Part shown: positions 1 to 10,729 of the stretch, one piece after another | Numbering within the stretch: the stretch's first letter is position 1 | How the letters are laid out: every line of letters begins with the position of its first letter | Notes under the pieces: model-generated | Databases searched by the model: none | The model's input: only the letters and a program-made list of their open reading frames with translations | Told to the model about the DNA's origin: nothing | Translations under genes and position numbers: made by a program | Source of the DNA: Morinoia aosen | Taxonomy: Eukaryota > Arthropoda > Malacostraca > Amphipoda > Talitridae | DNA: 64,000 nucleotides | NCBI GenBank assembly: GCA_030386875.1 | Contig: CM059558.1 | Coordinates: forward strand, 10,735,501-10,799,500 | Direction: 5' to 3'

Positions 1-690
1 TATAAGATGACTACCGCTTTTAGTGAGAACATATTTGAATTACAATTCGAGGCTAGTTGCAATTTTTATCCTATTTTCCCTGATAATTGTAAATGTTTTT
101 CAACTTCTCATTCACCCGTTATTCTTACTAGAAGCTCACTTTAAGCTATCGGTGTCTTCTAACTATCGGTGTCAATAGGGAAACAGAGGTACAAAACACA
201 ACAATTCTTTCATGCACATTTGCCGTCTCGGCCGCGTAGGAGGTACAAAAACTTCACTGAGAGGTTAGACATTACCAAAAAATTTATCAAATCAAATTCA
301 TTTCTTTGGTTGCTTGGAGCGAAAAAGTTCACGATTTGCCATGTTCTGAACGGTCAGAAGACGGGAGGCAGGGGTACAGGGGCACACCATTTCACACTTC
401 TTGCTAGCACTGCTTCGTTGGCTTCGCATTTAAATAACACTCATTTAAGCAGAATAAGACTACAGTTTTTTTTCTTTCTGCAGTTTAACGGGTAGCAAAC
501 ACATTCACTGATAGTATGATTTTTCTGTATGGTTAGATTTTTTGCCCCTTGCTTTTTCAACAATATTATTACTGCACCATTATTCCCGCACGCCCGACCG
601 CGACCGAGTCTAAAGACCGAGAGCAGCAGTGTTTACGAAAGGAAAGTAGTTCAGAAGAACATGAGACACTGATCCAGAGTTCAGAGACGC
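1..690. other. Unassigned AT-rich sequence
   Basis: I see no recognisable gene or repeat here. A 108-codon open frame at 169-495 has no domain I know, and its composition looks like chance translation. The stretch may be decayed flanking material of the fragment that follows. Confidence 0.4.
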
Positions 691-1023
691 AACTGGTGAA
701 AGAAATTCATACCACCCTAGTCAAGGACACATCAATGACCTGATCACATATCTTGGCCTCATGAAGTCAAATGGCGCACGTTTCACGTCGAGACTCAAGC
801 AGTGGAATGTGATAGGTGAAAGTGAGCACACATCAGGTCAGGAAAAGCGTCGCCATCATATTTCAATCTTTTTCACTCATCAAGATGAGGTTTTCTTCTG
901 CCACAATGTGACCGGTCTATTTGAGGTAAATGAAATTACCCTTAATTCCAAAGAGTGGAAGCTTTTTAATGACAGCTCGTGCAGAAGCCTCATATGGCAT
1001 ATTTATCAGCGAAACTACGATTA
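690..1023 (+). pseudogene. Fragment of an uncharacterised arthropod protein family
   Basis: The frame running through 719-1023 reads as real protein. It has a short helix (GHINDLITYLGL), then SRLKQWNVIGE, then a KRRHH segment, then FFTHQDEVFFCHN, GLFEVNEI and EWKLFNDSSCRSL. From memory, the order SRLK-W-N, H-FF-D-(F/Y)C-N, GLF and EW(R/K)LF-DSS-RSL belongs to a widely scattered arthropod family of unknown function, often found in many copies and perhaps transposon-derived. Other members continue after the DSS-RSL motif with a conserved LLHNGN stretch; that is not seen here, and the frame closes at 1024. An acidic, serine-rich frame at 549-743 lies just upstream in another phase. I read this as a broken copy. 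Its biochemical role is unknown. Confidence 0.35.
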
Positions 1024-1024
1024 A

Positions 1025-2360
1025 CCTAGTGCTTTTAACCCACATATTACGCTGTATGAAAAAAGTTTTCACTGAAGTGATGTCACTTTAACTTTAGTTC
1101 CAACTCTTTTTGATTTCGACGATTACCAAGTTATTTATGTTCTATCATATCAAGTGAGACATCCGTTAACGGACTGAACTTTCTATTAATTTTGATTTTT
1201 AAGTGAAAAAATCACCCAAAACATTGAAATAAAAAACCGAGATGATAATTGCCAGTTCAATAGGACTTCCAGAAAAAGGAAATGGGAATTCATTCGTGAA
1301 ACCAAGTCGACAACTACAATCATTCAGAAGTCTGTTAAAACGTAGGAAATATTTTAATTCCGGAGAAAGTAAGAACAACGGAGTTAGTGTGAAATGACTA
1401 AGTTTAGACCTGAAATTTAAAACTTATGCGAAAATTTTTAGCTAAAATTACCATTTCAGCTGGAATTACGATTTGCAATTCTTAAAGGTGTGATTACATT
1501 TCATTTGCAAATGAGCTATGTTAATGTCCTCGATACTCGTAGAAATGTCTCACAGAGTCAAAGATGTGTATAAACGTACAGTTTGATGATAGTGTTTATC
1601 CATAAAGAAAAATGTACATAAACCTACGATTTAACACCTAAATTTCAATTGTGGAATTTTCCTGATTTAATGTTGACAGTGACAGTATGTAAAAATTTTT
1701 TTAGTTTATCTGAATCACGGACATTCTATTAAATACAATCTTTAAACACACCTACTCAATAATAAGTACCAATGAAAATTTAAAAAATGGAGCTAAAGTT
1801 GCATAAATTAGAAATTTAACAACAGTGAATCTTATTTAAATACACCCATATCAACGATAGGGGTGATTGGTTGAGGTGGCCGAAGATAGCTTATCTCACA
1901 TAACTTTGCCAATGAATTTTTCTTTGTCCTTTGGAGATTTCAATCGACCTAGTCTAATTCTTCAACGAGGAAATAATAGCTTAGTGGATATTTAGAGCTG
2001 TAGATTCAAGAAGTACTATGTACCAATAATAATAATAGTCGGCTGGTGTGAAGAACGTCTAACCTCATACTCCGCAGTTTAACAGAAGCGTAAGAGTCAA
2101 ATGTGCAGTTTAAACTCGGGAATTTTCTCTGTTCGTTTTACCAAGTATTACTGGTGTTTAGCTGAACCATTATTTTGGTATGGTGAAGCGGACAGTCTCT
2201 GGACATGGATTTGAAAAGGAGTACTTGCACTTAGTATGTATTCCAGCCTACCCACACCTTCCCGAGGTGATACTGTTAGTATACCCACTTGTAATTACTA
2301 ACTTGTTACATACTGTTAATGTAAATTTGTATTATAATGTTGGTAGGATTATTTATTGAC
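1025..2360. other. Unassigned AT-rich sequence
   Basis: This stretch is dense in stop codons in all frames and has no tandem structure I could see. It may hold an old LTR, because a primer-binding-like motif follows directly, but no second LTR copy is visible. Confidence 0.35.
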
Positions 2361-2367
2361 TGGTTTT

Positions 2368-2392
2368 CAGTGGGGAGACCCAACGTGGGGGC
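2368..2392 (+). other. Primer-binding-site-like motif (tRNA-Lys type), LTR relic candidate
   Basis: The segment GACCCAACGTGGGGGCCG resembles the primer-binding site TGGCGCCCAACGTGGGGC used by tRNA-Lys-primed retroelements. It directly follows a TTTTCAGTGGGGA stretch of the kind that closes some insect LTRs. No downstream gag or second LTR is recognisable, so at most this is a very old fossil edge. It could be coincidence. Confidence 0.25.
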
Positions 2393-2480
2393 CGCCCACT
2401 AACATCTGGGTATTTAATTTTTAATTTTACTTATTCATATTGTAAAATTTTCGTCTTTATAATAGGACAATACTAGCAGG

Positions 2481-2501
2481 CCCCCTTGATTTATCAAGGG
2501 G
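2481..2501. other. Perfect short hairpin (CCCCTTGAT / ATCAAGGGG)
   Basis: A 9-bp perfect inverted repeat sits around a 2-3 nt loop, followed by CCTATCCCCTG. It stands just before the region that looks like the start of the plus-strand LINE. It could be a 5'-end structure of that element or a remnant of a small inverted-repeat element. Confidence 0.4.
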
Positions 2502-2529
2502 ACCTATCCCCTGAAACCAAGTTCAACGA

Positions 2530-4400
2530 TGTGTGAAGAGCGCTTAGAATGAAATGGACTGCAACAAACAAGAAGACGATGTGCGGGGTCGACTGAGAGA
2601 TGAAGGAGACAGCGTCGATTCTCGCTGCGCAATGGAGTAGACGAACTGGATTGAAAGTATCAGAAAGGGGATTGACAGAGCAATTGCTCTAACGATCGAT
2701 GGATCTATGCAGAGCCAAGACTGGGGAAGTGTGTGGTGCTGACGAGATGTGTGAGATTGAGGGGCGGCTGAGGAGCATCGAGGTGGGAGTATTGTAGGCA
2801 CAATGCAAACACCTGCAGGACCAATTCTAGCGACGCGAAAAAAGGATAAAACCCCTAGAAAATAAAGAAAGAAATACGCCCCTCTACTCGTGACAGACGA
2901 AAAATACTTCTCAAAATATTTCTCATTGACATTTAAACAGGAAAGAAAAGAATGATCATCGTTGATAAAATCGAAAAGGTAACCGCAGCAAAACCTAAAA
3001 AGATCTCCAGCATGGGCCGTGAGATGATGATGGGGGATGTGCGGACGCGGTGTAAGCAGAAAAGAAGGATGACTTGTGTAGAAGGCGTACTGTGCCAGAC
3101 AGCAGAATACGACTGATTTAGGCCCCTGGTAGGCTTCATAAAAAACGACCTTTGTTGAACCCAAATACCAAAAACTCAAGCTTTTCTGTTAACATTCAGG
3201 CAACCGACCGTTTCGTGCAGCATCTACATCCCAGGACAAGAACAGGACACCAAGGTGTACTTATTTAATAGTAAGCCAATGATGTCTTTGAACTCTCAGG
3301 CATATGGACACACCGCTAAGTGATATCAGAGCACCTCAATTGTATACAGGAAATATGCAGAGGCAGGCCATTCCTCTCTAAACTGCTCTTTCATCTGAGT
3401 GTGTTCACTGCAGAGGACCTCATGCTGCAGTCAGCACCCAATGCGACGAAGAAACGGATGAGAGATGTTTAATGCAAGTAATAGAGAAGAGAAAGGTTAC
3501 GATAAGAAGAACAAAGAAACGGAGTACAGTACAGTACATGTACACGAAACGGACTGAGTACAATAATTTAACGAGTTCATCATCCATTTTGATTGAAAAA
3601 TAAGCTGAGCTCAGGAAAGGAAAATGCCGCCTTGGCTGCTTGAAATTGCAAAGTTGAAAATCTCGAAAGTAAGCCAAAGGAAAATAGATCCTGCCACGAA
3701 ACTGTATTTACGGTAGAAATTTTTGATACATCACTCGGTAGAAAAATGAAGCAGAAACAACAATTGAATGAACTACCGTGGCCGTTGAAGAAAATGACTT
3801 TGCACTTCAAAAATGACTTGTCTTCGTATACGAGTTTGATTTAAAAAATATGGATGTATTCAAGAAAAGTATCTTAGAAAAATGTGGAGTGCAATATGCA
3901 GTCCAAGCAACATTGACAAAGCCCAAAAACGGCTGGCATAACCTGTACTTGTTTCCTTCAAAAAACCTATCCTTCCGGATACGCCAGGAGAACAAGCAAG
4001 ATCAAAAGTATACGGAATAAAGCGAAAACATATGTTGAGTAAATATATCAGGAGTACGACCATGAAATAAAGTATTGTTAAAGCAAACAAATCTATCCTG
4101 AGTGTAGCTTGGCTGGCCATGGAATGGACGAGAGCACGTCATAAGGGAATACGTTTACCATTGCAGTGAGGGACATGTGACTGCAGCAAAGAATTGTAGG
4201 CTGCGAGCAACGAAGGAGGAAATTTTGGTCATACAAAGAAGAGAGCGAGTGTCGAAAGGGCAAGCCATGATATTTAATAACATCCCAACTTCTCAATGAA
4301 CTCTCCAAGGCATTAACGATATTTGCCAACCATAATAAAAAAGAAATAACAACTAGTAATAAAAAACCCCACAGATGACGTGGAACCAGCGTCAGAACCG
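2530..4400 (+). pseudogene. Probable ORF1 / 5' region of the plus-strand I-type LINE
   Basis: The plus strand has scattered coding-like stretches rich in Lys, Arg, Glu and Asn, in changing frames, and a zinc-knuckle remnant lies just downstream. The spacing to the endonuclease fits the gag-like ORF1 of an I-type LINE. No domain can be named inside this stretch itself. The minus-strand 211-codon frame at 2544-3179 is better explained as the shadow of this decayed region. The 5' limit is a guess based on the expected element length of 5-6 kb. Confidence 0.35.
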
Positions 4401-4439
4401 CAGTAAAACAAGAAGAAAATATGAGAAGTCAGTGAAAGA

Positions 4440-4860
4440 GACTTTGGTTGGAGTATGAGGTGGTCCATGACAGGAGGATAAATGCAGAGAGAACCGAGGT
4501 GGTGTGGGCACGTCCTAATTCAGGAAGACTGTCCAAAAAAATAAGCCGAACCGTGATGCATCGACTTGCGAAAAAGAGGGTTCAAAGCGAGAGAAATTAA
4601 AAAGATATTTGATGAATGTATGGCGAGAGGAAGAGTGGAAGAGGTGGACATAAATAACTACGAAGAGGAACTACGGAAGTCCAAATGCCCACGAGAAAGA
4701 GGAAATAAGGAACAGCGGTCGCGTGGAAATTCGGAAGAGAGTTACAGACGGAGATATTCTAGAGGGGAAGGAGGGAAGTCCGGTCATCATCCTAATGAGG
4801 GCAACAAACGCAAATGGAGGTAATGGCAGAGGAAAAAAATCAAGTTCATCCGGTGGAGTC
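4440..4860 (+). pseudogene. LINE ORF1 tail with zinc-knuckle remnant
   Basis: At about 4480-4545 the translation includes C-REPRWCGH-VLIQEDC, a decayed CCHC knuckle of the kind that closes ORF1 in I- and Jockey-group LINEs. It is followed by an 85-codon charged frame (4566-4823) with KAREIKKIFDECMARGR and Arg/Gly/Ser-rich stretches, presumably the ORF1-ORF2 junction region. In living relatives ORF1 is an RNA-binding protein that packages the element RNA. This copy is broken. Confidence 0.5.
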
Positions 4861-4899
4861 TGCGGGGAATGGCGACATGTGAAGAAGACATGATCAATC

Positions 4900-5420
4900 C
4901 CATTGATACACACTAGCAGGAGTGATAGCAGTCCAGGAGACATTCTATGTAAATGAATTCGTGTCATCAATACAGGGATGCAACGGTTTGTACAAAATAA
5001 ACATTTACAACCACAGGTTCCGTGGAGAGTTAGGCTCTTTATATACACACTCGTCGTTACCACCTCTAGCCATTAAAATCGATGCACCAGCTTAAATTAT
5101 AAGTGCAAGAGTATGCCTACATCAGTATAAAGTTATCAAAGCAGCATCTATACACCTACCACCAAGAATCAAATATTAACCTCGAATAACTTTTTGACAC
5201 AATCAAAGGAATGCGAAAACAAGTTATTCTGATAGAAGATTTCAATGCCCATCACAGCGACTGGAGGAATCATATCATAGACCGAAGAGGACTATAAGTG
5301 AAAGATTTTCTAAAACATTAGAACTTTAATAACATCAACAATAACTTAGCTACCCATATTTCAAGATTTGTGATTGACCTTACCTTGACCACCCCTGATA
5401 TTAATCATGATTTGAAATTT
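4900..5420 (+). pseudogene. LINE ORF2 endonuclease domain (APE type), decayed
   Basis: Two signatures of the apurinic-type endonuclease are readable. One is IAVQETFYVNEFVSSIQGCNG near 4925-4985, corresponding to the LQET motif. The other is ILIEDFNAHHSDWRN near 5230-5275, corresponding to the GDFNAHH-W motif that holds active-site Asp, Asn and His residues. Gly before Asp-Phe-Asn has become Glu. In living elements this domain nicks the target DNA to prime reverse transcription. Stops and frame changes surround both motifs, so the copy is dead. The stretch between about 5420 and 6280 is the degraded link to the reverse transcriptase. Confidence 0.7.
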
Positions 5421-6279
5421 ACTATGCTTTTTTCAGTTCTTAACACTGGCCATTTCTCCATTGCGTTGACTTTATCAGTGTGACAGGCTGACGGATGTAT
5501 TGAAACAAAGAGATCGAATTTCAGAAAAGGCAACTGAAAGCGATTTCGAGAAGACAAAACGTGGAGGTAATTCAATGAGCTTGAAATACCGGATAATCCA
5601 GATGCAGCAGTAGCCAAGCTTTATAGATGAGGTTTAGTTACGCTGCTGAAAGATGGCGACTAAATATAAGAAAAGACGGTAATATGCAAAACTGGGGTGG
5701 ACAGCAGACTGCAGGACAGCCTGGATGGAAAGAGAAAAGTGTCAAAAGATATGTATAAAAGGACGAAACATGCAGATGGAAGGCAAGTACAATGTGAGAA
5801 AGCGTGGGCAGGGGCAGCAAGGACTTTCAGAGATGCAGAGTATAACTGCTGGAGAAAGAACGTCTCAAATCTGAACTCTAATACGCTGAGCAGCTGGTGT
5901 GGGTGAAAATGAACAATATCCAAAAAACAAATAGACAAATAAAGATGCTGAGCAAAAATGCTGTTAAAATCTTATCTTTGAAGGCCATCAATGAAAAACA
6001 TGCAGGGACGTTCAAGACCATACCCAGCGACATCAACTATACCCATCAACTTTTACCGTACAAGTAACTTTTTAAACAGATCCTAATAGTTGACTTCGCG
6101 AGCGACAACAGAGAAGAATACATTGCACCTTTCACCATGTTTGAATAATCATCTGCCCTCAAGAGCAGCACAATCACGACACATGGACCGTTTAATTTCA
6201 GTAATCTTATAGTCAAGAATTTGACCATCAATGCTCTCCAATACCTGTTAAAAGTATATAAACGAGGATGAAATTCCAC

Positions 6280-7110
6280 ATGTCTATCAACCGTGGAAAT
6301 AAGCCATAGTAATTCCTATTCCGATACCCGGCAAAATCGGATCAACCCTAACATCTATACACCTATCTCATTGACGAGTTGCTTATGCAATAAATACGAA
6401 AGAAACAATAAACAGAAGGTGAATGGAATACCTTGAAGCAATAAAATCTTTTTTAGTGTTTAGAAAAAAACATAGGATCATCTTGTACTGCTTGATACGT
6501 ACGTGCGACAGTCATTAGCCAATTATAAGTTTGTGACTGCGGTGCTTTTGACTTAGAGAAACTTATGACATGGCGTGGCCCTAAGGAGTTGTGATATTTG
6601 GCGGCAGGTGGTTTGAGGGGACGATTGCCAAAATTTGTAGGGGAATTCCTCAGAAACAGAACATCAAAATAAAACTAGGAGAATAATTGTCTCAAGCTCA
6701 GGATCTCGCTACAAGAACGCCTCAAAAGAGCACGTTAAGGGTCACTCTTTTCGCAATAGAAACAAACTTATAATGATGAGAAATTCCAGCAGGTGTTTTA
6801 GGCTCATTGTTCGTGAACGATCTTCTCATCCCATTTGCAGACTTCGGCAGAACTGAAGTACAAGCAACGTTACAGTCAACAACAAACAAAGTCTCTCAAT
6901 GGGCAATGCGAAGCGGATTCAGAATCCGGTCAACGAAGACAACCGCAATGCAATTTTATAAAAAGCGCAAACCAACACTGACTCTAAGGCTACAACTGGG
7001 AGAAAAAGAACAATACCAACCGTTTAAAGCAATAAATTTTTTGCCCTTCACTTGAATAGACAACTTAATTGAATTACTCATATTCATAAGACGCAAATAA
7101 ATGTAGAAAT
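6280..7110 (+). pseudogene. LINE ORF2 reverse transcriptase domain, decayed
   Basis: The expected blocks can be followed in order across three frames. AIVIPIPIPGK and YTPISLTSCLC at 6300-6390 are the entry blocks. A DLEKLMTWRGP remnant lies near 6550, GRLPKFVGEFLRNRT near 6625, and RVTLFAIETNL near 6735. The catalytic-region block FVNDLLIPFADF at 6808-6847 corresponds to the usual (Y/F)VDDL, so the first active-site Asp is Asn here. WAMRSGFRIRSTKTTAMQF at 6900-6950 is the standard block after it. The order and wording match I-group LINEs. The domain normally copies the element RNA at the nicked target; this copy is dead. Confidence 0.8.
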
Positions 7111-7619
7111 GACTTGAACCTGATGAAATCTGTGTCTGCTTACACTTGGGTGGCAGTCCATGAGATTATATAGATCCCTCATCCGTTCTAAAATCGAATA
7201 TGGCAGTAGAGTGTTTGACTCGGATAGTGCAACAGCACTAAGGGAACTTGCTGTCGCAAACGAGGCAATGCCCATTAGTACGGGCGCATTCAATACAGCA
7301 CCATGAAAGAACTTACACATTATCTGTAATGAACCAAGTTTGTAGTTCAGAGGAAAGGACCTGCTACTCCTGTATTTCTTCAAACTCAAGTATCATTTCG
7401 TTAACACAGCATTAGAACCAGTAATCCGGCAAATACGTCTGCATTTAATCCAGTACAACATTCCGACCCAGCTTGTCCAACCGAGCTTTACACCTACATC
7501 ATTTTCGAGGACTCTGAGGAGACCGGAAGTAGAAGAAGACATGGAGGATATGAAAAAAATACAATATTCCTATCCATCGTAAGGCACATGCACAGAGATG
7601 ACATCAGGAGATATTAAAA

Positions 7620-8010
7620 ACAATACCCTGTACACGGATGGATCCAAGTCACTGGCAGGAGTTGAAGCTGCGGCCGTGATGGGCGGCATCATGAGAAGCG
7701 TCACTTAGCTAGCCGTGTCAATAGTTATGATGGCCGAATTACATGCCATCAAACTCATCTTAAATATTATAAAGGAAACGCAGTCCCAGGATTTCCTAAT
7801 TACCATCGACTCAATTAACTCCATTCAATTTATTGATAGCTACATATACTGAAGATAATTAACTGTAAAAATATAAACTGTTGGAAATTCTCTAAATTAT
7901 TTAGGATAGAAAGAATATAGCAATCAGTAGGCTCCCTGCACACGTGGACATGGTCGAAAATGAGCGCCCGGACCAGGCGGCGAAGACAGCAGCAGCGAGA
8001 TCTGCTAAAT
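7620..8010 (+). pseudogene. LINE ORF2 RNase H domain, decayed
   Basis: The plus strand reads YTDGSKSLAGVEAAAVMGG at about 7630-7690, ELHAIKLILNIIKETQSQDF with ITIDSINSIQ at 7738-7830, and LPAHVDMVENERPDQAAK at about 7932-7985. These are the three recognisable blocks of a LINE RNase H domain (D at TDGS, E at ELHA, D at IDS, then the H/NE-AD-AAK tail). RNase H at the C-terminus of ORF2 is typical of the I group. The domain removes RNA from the DNA-RNA hybrid. Frame changes separate the blocks. The 3' end of the element lies somewhere between 8010 and 8340. Confidence 0.75.
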
Positions 8011-8339
8011 TTCTGCTGATAACCTAAGGCGACTAGTTTCCGGTGATACGGAAAAGGACTTGTGAGATTTGTAACCTGAAATGCTAACAAGAACTGGGAG
8101 ACTTGAGAACAATAAAACCAGCCACGGAACGTGGAAGAAAACCTGCTTGATGTTGAGCCGACTGGATGAAGTTGTTAGTAATAAGTTGCGACTGAAGCAC
8201 ACAGTCCTAACCCATAGTTATTTCTTTGGCACCCATGCTCTTGGACAGAAAGAAAGAAAAGGAAGAAAAGAAACACAGTTTATTTCCAATAAATTTCAAG
8301 CGTGGAATGTTGAAACATTGATTTTTAAAATCCCTTTAC

Positions 8340-10201
8340 ATTAACACCCTTAATTGATAATAACACATTGTTATTGTAATACCTATGTAAAATATTGAAA
8401 ACACAAAAATGATTGTCAGAAAAGCACAAAAAAAATGAGTTTATTCGTTGCGTAATCTGAATTTGACGTTGCATTTAAATATAAGTAACTAAGAGAACAC
8501 AATCTTCGTAACGCTTAGTTGAAGAATGCATGCGTTTGTGCACACCTATATTGAAATAAAAGGGATAATCACGTTCAAATACGAGATCCTTAATTGCTAT
8601 TCGTATAGGGTTATCGTAATGCCCATGTTAATTGTTGAAACAAATTATCGAGTTCCTTAATTGCTATTCATACATGATTATCGTAATACTCATGGTAATT
8701 GTCGGTACAAATGATTCAGAGAGAAGTAGGAAAAAAATGCGTTCCTCTGAATGCGTTTAAATGGTACATTCAAATAAAAGTGACTAAGAAAACATAATCA
8801 TTGTGACGCATTGCTGAAAACCCTCTCGTTAGTGCGTACTTATATTGAAATATGAGCTTTCGAACATAGGAAATAGTGATACGAGCATAAGGGATCGATG
8901 TTAGAAGTAAAAGGGGCAGATTTGGTATATTCCGCGTCTAGAACTATGAGGTTGACAGTCGGGATTTAGGACAATTTTTCACATAAACGCATCAACTAGT
9001 ATGCCAAGTTATGAGCTCAAGAAGAATATAATATTCACTATCACAAAAAATTATGATATTTCCTGCTTACGCTAGTAGTAATGTCACAAAAGAGTTCACC
9101 GGTGTCAAAGACATGAAAAGGATTGTTGTACAAAGCTAGCCGAAACATTTTCCACGTAGCTGGAACCGTACAAAAATTTGACTACATAAACTATTGTCAT
9201 AATTTATTCACGAGTGTAAGAAAGTAAAAATTGCCATTCAAAACTAACAAGAACAATTTAAGACTAGAATAAAAAATAGAACATTGATGTTCTTCAAAGT
9301 AATGACATTCGTCGAATCCGTGGCTTTTTAAACACCTTCACATTAACATCCTTTCTTTATTTGCGGTAATTAATTTGATTTTGAAAATGCAAATAAATAT
9401 AAGAAACTAAAAAAACAAATCGATGTTACACATAGTTGAAAACACTCTCGTTATGGCGCGCGTATATCCGAGTGTGAGCAAACGAACATAGGAACTAGAG
9501 ATTGGAGAGATTAATGTTAAGAGTAAAATGAGCAGATTTAAATTATTTTGCATAAAAGACTATGAGATCGACATTCAAGACAATTTCCTTTTTTTCGTTA
9601 TTGTGCAACGACCAGTATGCCAAAATAATGAGCTCGAAAGGAATAAAATGTTTCAGCATAAGACAAATTAATAGTACTTACTAACTGCGCAGATAATACT
9701 GGCACAAAAGAGTTCACCGGATTTAGGGACATGAGTATTGTTGTACAATGGTAACCATAACATTTGCAGCATAGCTGGAACAGTACGTAAAGTTAGTCAC
9801 CGAAAATATTTTTATCTTAATGCACTCACGAGCGTAAGAAAGTAAAAGTTGCTTATGATTTACGTCGCATTATCCAATATTGTAATATGAGCGAAAAATA
9901 CTTTCAAATAGCTTAAAATTAGGCCCTGCCTTGATATTTACACATGGGGTTCACAATACTTATGCAGGTTAATTTTCGAAACAACTGGTTGGTACAGAGA
10001 CGTGTAAAATGCGTCTCCGTCATTGCGTTGGTCTCATTTTGACCATGTATTTTATTGCAAGTGATCATGAAAAAATTATCAATATGATGCATTGTTGAAA
10101 ACACTCTCGTCAGTGCACTCCCATATTGAAATTTGAGCTTACGAACATAGGAACTAGTGAAATGAGCCATTCAGGTTGAAAGTAAAACGGGTAGATTTTA
10201 G
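8340..10201. repeat. Diverged tandem repeat array, left part
   Basis: Repeating landmarks occur in fixed order. They are TTGAAAACNCTCTCGTTA, TATTGAAATATGAGC, CGAACATAGGAACTAG, GTAAAANGGGCAGATTT, then 'actatgagrttgacatt', then 'aagagttcaccgg' and 'gttgtacaa'. Copies start near 8340 (partial), 8630, 9350 and 9950. The units are roughly 500-700 bp and clearly diverged from one another, so the array is old. It carries no coding sequence. Confidence 0.7.
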
Positions 10202-10508
10202 TGTCGCTATTTTCAGTACGATTAGAGGTTTATTTAGCAGAAGCTGTAACTTCAATTCGCCCAGCCGAATACCAGGCAGAAGGATAGGGAAACTCACAAT
10301 AGGACTTCTAGTATAGTACTGACTCACAAAGGGACAGACATTCCTTAAGTCTAGAGTGCCCCCGGAATTTAAATAAAGACCTTCCGGTAAATGCACAACA
10401 AGGCGGCTTCCGTCGGCTGCGGCTATGACGCTTCAGCCGGTGACCGCTATATCCCAAACCAAGTGTGATAAGGACATCAGGCTGCGAGGGCTATATTGAG
10501 ATACTACA
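10202..10508 (-). repeat. Gypsy-A 3' LTR
   Basis: This 307-bp direct repeat of 14566-14872 begins TGTCGC and ends CTACA on the plus strand, which gives the usual TG...CA ends in element orientation. Identity to the other copy is well over 90 per cent by eye. Confidence 0.9.
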
Positions 10509-10729
10509 ATTTCCCTTCCTTAAGATGAATATATGACATAAGGAAGGAAGAACTCAGCAACCTATTCGCATTACATGTTTAGTTATTCTATTTGATCTAA
10601 GAGGTTCATTTTGCACAGGTGAACTGCCAACAGGCTGCAAAGCAGGAGTCTTTGCTGCCCCACTTCGGATAGGTCCCAAACTACTATGCAACAGCTGATT
10701 TGAGTGTCTCTTCCAGATTACATTTAATG

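Noticed and set aside
2544-3179. 211-codon minus-strand open frame as a gene
   Set aside because: No domain; Phe/Ser/Tyr-rich content is what the complement of the A/G-rich LINE region would give; overlapping frames open by composition.
8081-8344. 87-codon plus frame after the LINE
   Set aside because: Lies in the LINE 3' tail; Lys/Thr-rich with no domain.
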